DNA of 5,400 bases from Kiritimatiellia bacterium (GCA_017389885.1 JAFPDR010000069.1:1-5400), one strand, 5' to 3'. Shown: positions 1-5,330, counted from the stretch's first letter. Translations and numbers: made by a program. The notes: generated by a model from the sequence alone, not told the origin.

Positions 1-256
1 CGAAGTTCGAGGTCATGTTCTCCTCGACGGTCGTGCCCTTGTTGTGTCCGAGAATCAGGACCTTGACGTCCTTGTCGGACGCCTTCTCGCCGGCCATGAT
101 CGTCGCAAAACCGCCGACAAGCCCGCGGTCGTCGTTCACCAGCCTGTCGCCGTGAAGCTCCTCAAAGTCGGAGCAGATAAGGTCTATGAAGTCCTTGAGA
201 TGCGGACGCTTCGCGTCGCGCGCAAGCTTCACGCAGTCCATCGCACTCTTTGCCAT
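1..256 (-). CDS. accA: Acetyl-CoA carboxylase carboxyltransferase subunit alpha, N-terminal part (cut by window edge)
   Basis: AccA pairs with AccD to move the carboxyl group from carboxybiotin to acetyl-CoA, giving malonyl-CoA for fatty acid synthesis in the cytoplasm. Only 85 codons are in the window. They begin MAKSAMDCVKLARDAKRP and continue with DFIDLICSDFEELHGDR, then GLVGGFATIMAG and VLILGHNKGTTVEENMTSNF. These match the AccA landmarks 'QLARHPxRP', 'ELxGDR', 'IVGGxAR' and 'IGHQKGRxTxExxxxNFG'. The ATG at 256 has an AGGAG Shine-Dalgarno (265-269) 8 nt upstream, so this start is well supported. It means the protein lacks the roughly 55-60 residue helical N-terminal extension of E. coli AccA. 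It follows accD by 26 nt and should be co-transcribed with it. Confidence 0.93.
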   Translation of the reverse strand, partial: MAKSAMDCVKLARDAKRPHLKDFIDLICSDFEELHGDRLVNDDRGLVGGFATIMAGEKASDKDVKVLILGHNKGTTVEENMTSNF

Positions 257-282
257 TGCAAAATCTCCTGTCTACTTGTAAC

Positions 283-1113
283 TTAGAATCCCCAGTACCA
301 CAGCATCTTCGCGATGAAGGCCTTGAGGTCCTTGCGCTCGACGATGCGGTCGATGAAGCCGTGGGACTCGAGGTACTCCGCGGACTGGAAGTCGTCCGGA
401 AGCTTCTGGTGGATCGTGTTCTCGATGACGCGCCTTCCGGCGAAGCCGATGAGCGCGCGGGGCTCCGTGACGTTGATGTCGCCGAGCATCGCGTACGAGG
501 CGCTCACTCCGCCCGTCGTGGGGTCGGTGAGGACGGAGATGTACGGAAGCCCCGCCTCCTTAAGCTTCGCGATCGCCGCGGAGGTCTTGGCCATCTGCAT
601 AAGCGAGAGGATGCCCTCGTGCATGCGCGCGCCGCCGGAAGCGGAGAAGAGGACGAGCGGACGCCTCTCGGCGATCGCCTGCTCGCACGCGCGGGCGATG
701 CGCTCGCCCGTCCCTGTGCCGAGCGAGCCGCCCATGAAGGCGAAGTCCATCACGCCCAGCATCGCGTCGTGTCCGCCGATCTTAGCCGTGCCCATCACGA
801 TCGACTCGGTCTCGCCCGTCTTGGCGATCGTCGCCTCGACCTTCTCCTTGTACGGACCCGTCGCGTCGTGGAACTCGAGGTGGTCGGAGTACGTCACCGC
901 GCGGAACACCTCGCTGAACGTCCCCTCGTCCGCGATCTGCGCGATGCGCTCGCGGGCCGAGAGCCGCCCGTGGTAGTTGCACTTGGGGCAGATTCCGCCG
1001 TTCTTCTTCCAGACCGCCTTTTCGAAATGGCTTTTGCACTTCGGGCATATCGCCCAAAGCGCCTTCGCAGGTGGTATCTTCGCCTTTTCGGCCTTAGCTT
1101 CGAACCAACTCAT
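283..1113 (-). CDS. accD: Acetyl-CoA carboxylase carboxyltransferase subunit beta
   Basis: This is the beta half of the AccAD carboxyltransferase, which works with AccB/AccC (not in this window). The 276-residue length is normal for the family. A zinc ribbon lies at the N-terminus, with Cys23, Cys26, Cys42 and Cys45 (C-x2-C-x15-C-x2-C). The crotonase-like core follows, with LGVMDFAFMGGSLGTGTGE, FSASGGARMHEGILSLMQM, LTDPTTGGVSASYAMLGD and EPRALIGFAGRRVIENTI; the glycine-rich turns are those that form the acyl-CoA site in this family. The ATG at 1113 has an AGAGG Shine-Dalgarno (1122-1126) 8 nt away. It is the first gene of its own transcription unit, 34 nt downstream of a TATAAT box, and leads into accA. 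All key residues I can name are present. Confidence 0.97.
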   Translation of the reverse strand: MSWFEAKAEKAKIPPAKALWAICPKCKSHFEKAVWKKNGGICPKCNYHGRLSARERIAQIADEGTFSEVFRAVTYSDHLEFHDATGPYKEKVEATIAKTGETESIVMGTAKIGGHDAMLGVMDFAFMGGSLGTGTGERIARACEQAIAERRPLVLFSASGGARMHEGILSLMQMAKTSAAIAKLKEAGLPYISVLTDPTTGGVSASYAMLGDINVTEPRALIGFAGRRVIENTIHQKLPDDFQSAEYLESHGFIDRIVERKDLKAFIAKMLWYWGF

Positions 1114-1133
1114 GTCATTAGCCTCTGATTTGG

Positions 1134-1149
1134 ATTACAATGTGGTAAT
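1134..1149. promoter_or_regulatory. Small inverted repeat centred on the predicted accD transcription start
   Basis: ATTAC and GTAAT form a perfect 5-bp inverted repeat separated by 6 nt, centred at about 1141.5. The accD transcript is expected to start near 1141, six nucleotides after the -10 box, so the repeat sits on the start site, where a repressor operator could act. It is short and in AT-rich DNA, so chance is a real possibility. No known regulator consensus was recognised. Confidence 0.25.
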
Positions 1150-1177
1150 TATACCAAAAAATCGGCCGCCCTGCCGA
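1148..1177 (-). promoter_or_regulatory. Promoter for accD-accA, extended -10 type
   Basis: On the minus strand a perfect TATAAT (1148-1153) is preceded by TGG (1154-1156), giving the extended -10 motif TGnTATAAT. The best -35 is TCGGCA (1172-1177), 4 of 6 matches with an 18-bp spacer, so the extended -10 probably does most of the work. Transcription should start near 1141, leaving about 28 nt of 5' leader containing the accD Shine-Dalgarno site. It implies that accDA is expressed separately from the trp genes upstream. Confidence 0.7.
1156..1177 (-). terminator. Intrinsic terminator of the trp operon
   Basis: The minus strand reads TCGGC-AGGGCG-GCCGA followed by six T (1156-1161): a 5-bp stem, 6-nt loop and U-tract. 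The stem is short but fully paired, and it is placed 65 nt after the trpC stop codon. The U-tract and stem overlap the accD promoter spacer and -35 position. Confidence 0.6.
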
Positions 1178-1195
1178 GCCAGGCAAAGGAACTTT

Positions 1196-1218
1196 CGGCA
1201 AGACGGGACGTCTCGCCG
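1196..1218 (-). other. Hairpin after trpC, 9-bp stem
   Basis: The RNA CGGCGAGAC-GUCCC-GUCUUGCCG forms a 9-bp stem (one G-U pair) with a 5-nt loop, 24 nt after the trpC stop. No U-tract follows, so alone it is not an intrinsic terminator. It may protect the mRNA 3' end or assist the T-tract terminator just downstream. The arm UUGCCGA can alternatively pair with UCGGCA at 1172-1177, which would compete with the terminator stem. Confidence 0.5.
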
Positions 1219-1242
1219 CTCCTGGGAATTAGGAGGGGTTTT

Positions 1243-1914
1243 TCAAGGCTCCGAGCCCGTGAGCGCGCGGAGCTGGCGGACGGGATCGGACGACTTCATG
1301 AGCGTCGTGCCGACGAGGAACGCGTCCGCGCCGGCGGCGGCGAGGCGCTCTATGTCGGCACGCGTCCGCACGCCGCTTTCGGCGACGCGCACAATCCCCC
1401 CGGGAATCTCCCCGAGAAGCCGCTCCGACACCGAAAGGTCGACGGAAAGCGTCTCGAGGTCGCGGCAGTTGACGCCGATTATGTCCGCCCCGACCTTCAC
1501 AGCCCTCGCGATCTCCTCCGCCGTGTGCGCCTCGACGAGCGCGTCCATCCCGAGCGCGCGCGTCTCCGCTAGGAGCTCGGCGAGAAGCGCGTCGTCGAGA
1601 TACCGCACTATCAGCAGCGCCGCGCTCGCGCCCGCCGAGCGGACCTCAGCGAGGCGTTCCTTCGTCGAGATGAAGTCCTTCGCGAGGAGCGGAATCCCCG
1701 CCGCGCCCTTCGCGCGCCTGAGGTCGTCCGGGCTCCCCTTGAAGCGCGGACCCTCGCAGAGGACGGACATCGCCGCGGCGCCTCCCTCCTCGTACATCCG
1801 CGCCCTCTCGGCGGGATCCGCCGTTACGTCTATGTCTCCGAGCGAAGGCGACGCCCTCTTGAACTCCGCGATGATGCGCGTTCCCGGCTTCTTCAGCGAT
1901 TCCTTGAATTGCAT
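1243..1914 (-). CDS. trpC: Indole-3-glycerol phosphate synthase, short N-terminus
   Basis: TrpC closes the indole ring, converting the anthranilate deoxyribulotide (CdRP) to indole-3-glycerol phosphate with loss of CO2. The 223-residue product is a single TIM barrel, with no fused TrpF. The known catalytic residues all have counterparts: Glu17 and Lys19 in IAEFKRASPS, Lys79 in LLAKDFI, Glu128 in ALVEAH, Asn149 in IGVNCRDLETL, and Glu179/Ser180 in VAESGV. A phosphate-binding loop, DAFLVGTTLM, ends the barrel. It lacks about 40-45 residues found before the barrel in most family members (usual length 250-270). The start is nevertheless firm: ATG 1914 has GGAGGAG (1923-1929) 8 nt upstream, inside the end of trpGD, with which it overlaps by 22 nt. 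Last gene of the trp transcription unit. Confidence 0.95.
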   Translation of the reverse strand: MQFKESLKKPGTRIIAEFKRASPSLGDIDVTADPAERARMYEEGGAAAMSVLCEGPRFKGSPDDLRRAKGAAGIPLLAKDFISTKERLAEVRSAGASAALLIVRYLDDALLAELLAETRALGMDALVEAHTAEEIARAVKVGADIIGVNCRDLETLSVDLSVSERLLGEIPGGIVRVAESGVRTRADIERLAAAGADAFLVGTTLMKSSDPVRQLRALTGSEP

Positions 1915-3458
1915 GACACGAACTCCTCCAGTTTTTCAAGTGCGCGGCCGGAGTCGATCGACTCCTCCGCAAGTCTGTACCCTTCCTCGAGCGTATCCGC
2001 CTTTTCGCCGGCGACTATCGCGGCCGCGGCGTTGAGCAGCACCGCAGCGCGGCAAACGCCGCGGACCTCTCCCCGGAGCGTCGCGCGCAGTATCGCCGCG
2101 TTCTCCTGGGCGTTGCCTCCCGCAAGCTCGTCCAAGGACGCACCGGCGCCGAGTCCCGCGACCTTTCCTCCGTCGAAGATCCCGGTCTTCACCTCTCCGT
2201 CCCTAACCTCTGCGACGAGCGTGACGCCGACGGGCGATATCTCGTCCATTCCGTCGACGCCCGAGAACACGAGCGCGCGGCGGCATCCGAGCCGCAGGAG
2301 CGTCTGCGCGATGACAGGGACCACCTTCGGATCGTACACGCCGATCGCGTGCCGCACGACTCCCGCCGGGTTGGTGAGCGGACCGAGCAGGTTGAAGAGC
2401 GTCTTGAACCCGAGGTACCTCCTGACGTTCGCCGCGAAGCGCATTCCCGCGTGGTAGCGCTGCGCGAAGAGGAACGCGACGCCCGTCCTGTCGAACGACT
2501 CGCGCACCCGCGCCGGCGGGAGCGAAAGGTCCGCGCCGAGCGCCCGCAGCACGTCCGCCGCGCCGCTCTTCGACGTCGCCGCGACGTTGCCGTGCTTCGC
2601 GATCCTCACACCCGCGCCCGCCGCGACGAACGCCGCGGTCGTCGAGATGTTGATCGTGGGATGTCCGTCTCCGCCAGTTCCCACGAGATCGACGGCGTCC
2701 GAGCACTCGCCGAGGTCGATCTTCGCCATCGCGTCGCGCATCGCGCGCGCAGCGCCGAGGAGGCGGTCCGGCGAGACTGCGTCTTCGCGTCCGAGCGTAA
2801 GCAGCGCGGAAAGCTCGCGCTCCGTGTAGTCGCCGCGGAGGATGCCGCGGAACTCGTGGTACGCGACCGTCTCCGCCGGAGACTTCGAGCCCTCGCCGAG
2901 TCCGAAGAAGTTGCGCAGCTGGAAGACGCCCTCGGGCGTCCCGATGGACTCGGGATGGTACTGCACCGTCTCGATTGGAAGCGTCCTGTGCCTGAGCGCC
3001 ATTATCTCTCCGTCGTCCGTCTCGGCGGAGACCTCGAGGCAGTCCGGCAGCGTCGCGCGCTCGACTGCGAGCGAGTGGTAGCGCATCGCCTCGAAGCCCT
3101 GCGGCACGTCGGCGAAGATTCCCTTCCCGTCGTGGCGCACCCTGCTCGTCTTGCCGTGCATGAGGCTCTTCGCCGGGACGATCCTGCCGCCGAACGCCTG
3201 CGCGACGGTCTGGTGTCCGAGGCAAACGCCGAGAATCGGAATCTTCCCCGCGAACGCCTTCACCGCCGCGAGCGAGACGCCCGCGGAGTCGGGGTTGCCG
3301 GGTCCGGGCGAGATCACGAGCCTGTCCGGATTCATCGCCGCGATTCCCGCGACGTCGATCTTGTCGTTCCTCACGACCTTCGTCTCCACGCCGAGCCCCT
3401 CGATCGCCTGGACGAGGTTGAACGTGAACGAGTCGTAGTTGTCTATGACGAGTGTCAT
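1893..3458 (-). CDS. trpGD: Fused anthranilate synthase glutaminase / anthranilate phosphoribosyltransferase
   Basis: A 521-residue bifunctional fusion, as in E. coli TrpD. Residues 1-187 are a class I glutamine amidotransferase that supplies ammonia to TrpE: IDNYDSFTFNL, SPGPGNP, the nucleophile Cys79 in GVCLGHQ, and His168/Glu170 in VQYHPES. From about residue 195 the phosphoribosyltransferase adds ribose 5-phosphate from PRPP to anthranilate. It shows GTGGDG at 260-265, INIST, KHGN..TSKSGAADVL, RYHAGMRFAANVRRYLG, FNLLGPLTNPA and the metal-binding DGMDEIS. The linker is only a few residues. The helical region before GTGGDG looks about 20 residues shorter than usual, and KHGNR is KHGNV here. 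The start overlaps the trpE stop as ATGA, with AAAGGAG (3464-3470) 5 nt upstream, implying translational coupling and equal dosage with trpE. Confidence 0.97.
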   Translation of the reverse strand: MTLVIDNYDSFTFNLVQAIEGLGVETKVVRNDKIDVAGIAAMNPDRLVISPGPGNPDSAGVSLAAVKAFAGKIPILGVCLGHQTVAQAFGGRIVPAKSLMHGKTSRVRHDGKGIFADVPQGFEAMRYHSLAVERATLPDCLEVSAETDDGEIMALRHRTLPIETVQYHPESIGTPEGVFQLRNFFGLGEGSKSPAETVAYHEFRGILRGDYTERELSALLTLGREDAVSPDRLLGAARAMRDAMAKIDLGECSDAVDLVGTGGDGHPTINISTTAAFVAAGAGVRIAKHGNVAATSKSGAADVLRALGADLSLPPARVRESFDRTGVAFLFAQRYHAGMRFAANVRRYLGFKTLFNLLGPLTNPAGVVRHAIGVYDPKVVPVIAQTLLRLGCRRALVFSGVDGMDEISPVGVTLVAEVRDGEVKTGIFDGGKVAGLGAGASLDELAGGNAQENAAILRATLRGEVRGVCRAAVLLNAAAAIVAGEKADTLEEGYRLAEESIDSGRALEKLEEFVSCNSRNR

Positions 3459-4840
3459 GCGAGCTCCTTTGCGAATCTGGCGGCCTCGAAGATCGCCTTT
3501 GACTTGTTTACGGTCTCCATGTATTCCTTCTCGGGATCGGAATCCGCGACGATCCCCGCGCCCGCGCGCATCGTAAGCGTCCCGCGCTCCAAGACCATCG
3601 TGCGGATCACTATCGCGAAGTTCATGTCGCCTGTGTTGCTGAAGTAGCCCGCGGCGCCTCCGTACACTCCGCGCGGGGACTTCTCGAACTCCGCGAGCAG
3701 CTCCATCGCGCGAATCTTCGGCGCGCCGGTGAGAGTGCCCGCGGGGAACGCCGCGCGGAAGAGCCCCATCGCGTCCGCCTTCTCCGGATCAAGCTCTCCG
3801 TACACGTTCGACACGAGGTGCATCACGTGCGAGTAGCGCTCGACGTGGGCGAGTCCCTCGACGCGGACGCTCCCCGTCTTCGAGACGCGGCCGAGGTCGT
3901 TGCGAGCGAGGTCGACGAGCATCATGTGCTCGGCGCGCTCCTTCGGGTCCGCGACGAGCTCCTCCTCGAGCGCGCGGTCCTCGGACGGCGTCGCGCCGCG
4001 CGGACGCGTCCCGGCGATCGGCGCGATCGATCCGATGCCGCCCTCGAGCCTCACGAGCTCCTCGGGCGAGGAGCCGACGAGCGTCTTTTCGCCGACTCGC
4101 AGGAAGAAGTTGTACGGCGAGGGGTTCACGATCCTGAGCGCGCGGTAGAGGGCGAGCCCCGAGAGGTTCGTCTCAGCGACGAACTTCTGCGACGGGACGA
4201 TCTGGATCACCTCGCCCGCGCGTATCGCCTCCTTGCAGCGCGCGACGATAGCGCAGAACTCCTCCTTCGTCATCTCGGGGCGGAACTCCCCGAGGAACGG
4301 CGCGGCGGATGTGCCGCGCTCCTTCACGTAGCGCTCGATCGACTCGGCGGAGAGAAGGCGCTCGGCGAGCGCGGCGATCTCCGCCATCGCGGCGGCGTAC
4401 TCCCCTTCGGACGCGACCCGCGCGATCGTCACCGTGCTCCTCACGGAGTCGAACACGAGGAACGACTCGACCTCGACGAACGCGGACGGCGGAGTGCCCT
4501 CCTCGTGGCGGCGCGGGACGCGCGGCTCGAAGTCGGATATCGACTCGTACGCGAAGTATCCGACTTTTCCGCCCTGGAACGACGGAAGCTCCGGCGCGCG
4601 GACGAACCTCCCGCCGGCGCGCGGCGCATCCGCCGCGCCGAGTCCGAGATAGGAGTAGCGTCCCTTGCGCTCCCCGTTGTACACGCTCTCCAGCAGGAAC
4701 ACGTCTCCCGGCGCGTCGGCCACGCGCGTCAGCACCGAGACGGGCGTCTCGCGGTCCGCGAGGTATTCGCGGAACACCGGAGTGCGCGCGCCGTCCGCGG
4801 TGCGCCGCTCGAACTCCTCCTTCGTAAGAATCTTCAGCAT
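3455..4840 (-). CDS. trpE: Anthranilate synthase component I
   Basis: TrpE converts chorismate to anthranilate using ammonia from the TrpG domain encoded next. The 461 residues show the N-terminal tryptophan feedback motif LLES at 49-52 and NGERKGRYSYLG, so allosteric inhibition by Trp is expected. The C-terminal chorismate-binding domain has IQIVPSQKF, PYNFFLR, SSPEELVR, PIAGTRPRG (273-282), EHMMLVDLARNDLGRV, SHVMHLVS, AFPAGTLTGAPKIRAME and YGGAAGYF. Alanine in PIAGT, where PabB normally has lysine, argues for TrpE over the folate enzyme, as does the operon. The start ATG 4840 has AAGGAG (4850-4855) 9 nt away. It lies 41 nt after the attenuator U-tract, so its transcription depends on antitermination. 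Confidence 0.97.
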   Translation of the reverse strand: MLKILTKEEFERRTADGARTPVFREYLADRETPVSVLTRVADAPGDVFLLESVYNGERKGRYSYLGLGAADAPRAGGRFVRAPELPSFQGGKVGYFAYESISDFEPRVPRRHEEGTPPSAFVEVESFLVFDSVRSTVTIARVASEGEYAAAMAEIAALAERLLSAESIERYVKERGTSAAPFLGEFRPEMTKEEFCAIVARCKEAIRAGEVIQIVPSQKFVAETNLSGLALYRALRIVNPSPYNFFLRVGEKTLVGSSPEELVRLEGGIGSIAPIAGTRPRGATPSEDRALEEELVADPKERAEHMMLVDLARNDLGRVSKTGSVRVEGLAHVERYSHVMHLVSNVYGELDPEKADAMGLFRAAFPAGTLTGAPKIRAMELLAEFEKSPRGVYGGAAGYFSNTGDMNFAIVIRTMVLERGTLTMRAGAGIVADSDPEKEYMETVNKSKAIFEAARFAKELA

Positions 4841-4881
4841 TTCGGATTTCTCCTTTTTTGTTTTGAAACTTCCCTATATGC

Positions 4882-4913
4882 AAAACGGCCCTGCTTCGTT
4901 CGAAGCGGGGCCG
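4882..4913 (-). terminator. trp attenuator terminator (3:4 hairpin)
   Basis: In the minus-strand RNA, CGGCCCCGCUUC (segment 3, 4902-4913) pairs with GAAGCAGGGCCG (segment 4, 4886-4897). That gives 11 Watson-Crick pairs with one C-A mismatch around a 4-nt GAAC loop. UUUU follows at 4882-4885. It sits 28 nt after the leader stop codon and before trpE, as expected of an attenuator. The U-tract is short, so readthrough may be appreciable. Confidence 0.88.
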
Positions 4914-4955
4914 CTCGGCAAGACATCTGCAATGCACGGCGTCACCACGCTCCGA
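4900..4955 (-). promoter_or_regulatory. Antiterminator pairing (2:3) of the trp attenuator
   Basis: RNA UCGGAGCGUGG (4955 down to 4945) can pair with CCCCGCUUCGA (4910 down to 4900), 10 of 11 positions including one G-U. This uses the left arm of the terminator (4902-4913), so the two structures exclude each other. It also uses the right arm of the 1:2 hairpin. A ribosome stalled on the three Trp codons would cover segment 1, free segment 2 and allow this pairing, keeping RNA polymerase going into trpE. Confidence 0.8.
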
Positions 4956-4998
4956 GAGCGCGGCGCCACCACCAGATGTTGCAGATATACTGTTTCAT
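4942..4998 (-). CDS. trpL: trp operon leader peptide
   Basis: An 18-residue peptide, MKQYICNIWWWRRALGAW. Codons 9-11 are three consecutive TGG (4966-4974) and codon 18 is another TGG directly before TGA. Four tryptophans in 18 residues, upstream of trpE and next to an attenuator, leave little doubt about its role as a sensor of charged tRNA-Trp. The peptide itself need have no function. No Shine-Dalgarno is visible: the ATG is 9 nt downstream of the -10 box, so the transcript probably begins 0-4 nt before it and initiation is leaderless or nearly so. It is too short for usual gene finders. Confidence 0.88.
   Translation of the reverse strand: MKQYICNIWWWRRALGAW
4943..4965 (-). promoter_or_regulatory. 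Leader 1:2 hairpin (pause/anti-antiterminator)
   Basis: RNA CGCCGCGCUC (4956-4965) pairs with GAGCGUGGUG (4943-4952) around a UCG loop, a 10-bp stem with two G-U pairs. Segment 1 starts exactly after the last of the three consecutive Trp codons, and the leader stop codon lies in segment 2. This geometry is that of enterobacterial trp leaders: forming 1:2 leaves segment 3 free to build the terminator, and a ribosome at the stop codon also blocks segment 2. Confidence 0.8.
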
Positions 4999-5007
4999 AC
5001 GCTGGAG

Positions 5008-5016
5008 ATTATACCA
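5008..5016 (-). promoter_or_regulatory. trp operon promoter, extended -10
   Basis: Minus-strand TGG (5014-5016) plus a perfect TATAAT (5008-5013) form an extended -10 box. With a 17-bp spacer the -35 position (5031-5036) reads CGAAAC, which does not resemble TTGACA. The promoter therefore relies on the extended -10, or on an activator bound at the overlapping palindrome. The transcript should start around 4998-5002. Confidence 0.75.
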
Positions 5017-5033
5017 CTTCCGTCCCGCGCGTT

Positions 5034-5046
5034 TCGTATCATACGA
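5034..5046. promoter_or_regulatory. Perfect palindrome over the trp -35 position, possible operator
   Basis: TCGTAT-C-ATACGA is a perfect 6-bp inverted repeat with one central base at 5040, about 40 bp upstream of the predicted trp start. A further TACGAA at 5048-5053 repeats the half-site sequence. It has no CTAG core like the E. coli TrpR operator, so the binding protein cannot be named. The place fits either a repressor or a class II activator. Confidence 0.4.
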
Positions 5047-5086
5047 TTACGAACCGCGCATCAATCGTGAATTATGGCTACCCTCC

Positions 5087-5242
5087 CTACCGCTTGCCGG
5101 CGACGAACGCGCTGAAGCCGCTCTCCGTGGACGCGCCGACGTTGGTCTTGGCCCACAGCGGACCGTTCTCCCACAGCTGCACGCCCTCGTGCGTCGCGCC
5201 AAAGACGCCACACACCCAGGCCAGCACCGCGCCAAGCGCCAT
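5087..5242 (-). CDS. Small secreted-type protein, probable truncated fragment of a larger family
   Basis: From ATG 5242 this gives 51 residues: a hydrophobic stretch (LGAVLAWVCGVFGA, about residues 3-16), then THEGVQLWENGPLWAKTNVGAS and a short tail ending GKR. The frame is open upstream to an ACG at 5258-5260, adding KKRK before the hydrophobic stretch and making a much better signal peptide. A good AAAGGA (5265-5270) lies 4 nt before that ACG but 22 nt before the ATG. The VQLW..GPLWA.TNVGA segment resembles the 'LWATCNVGA'-type motif I recall in large secreted proteins, where it normally continues for a long domain. Here it stops after about 15 residues, suggesting a truncated relic or a peptide-sized member. 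The function is unknown. Confidence 0.5.
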   Translation of the reverse strand: MALGAVLAWVCGVFGATHEGVQLWENGPLWAKTNVGASTESGFSAFVAGKR

Positions 5243-5330
5243 AATCTTTCTTTTCTTCGTTGTATCCTTTCTAAATCGTTATGTTTGAACCACGGACCGA
5301 CGTAACACCTCGCGCACTATCGAAACCCCA

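Noticed and set aside
2349..3647. A long plus-strand open frame antisense to trpGD, and similar ones opposite trpE (3818-5305) and accD (250-1128)
   Set aside because: They lie opposite clearly conserved enzymes, have low-complexity Arg/Ala/Leu-rich products without recognisable motifs, and are what GC-rich codon use produces on the opposite strand.
1195..4924. Shared 10-mer TCGGCAAGAC at 1195-1204 and 4915-4924, both near hairpins
   Set aside because: In 5.4 kb several 10-base matches are expected by chance, and the flanks do not match.
4173..4937. Alternative minus-strand frame overlapping trpE
   Set aside because: It is an out-of-frame, Arg-rich reading of trpE; trpE has full family motifs and its own ribosome-binding site.
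4841..5007. T-box riboswitch or TRAP-type control of trpE
   Set aside because: There is no T-box sequence (AGGGTGGNACCGCG-like) or specifier stem, and no run of spaced GAG/TAG triplets as needed for TRAP. The Trp-codon leader explains the region better.
5034..5046. TrpR operator of the E. coli kind
   Set aside because: The palindrome lacks the CTAG core of the TrpR operator, so only an unnamed operator is proposed.
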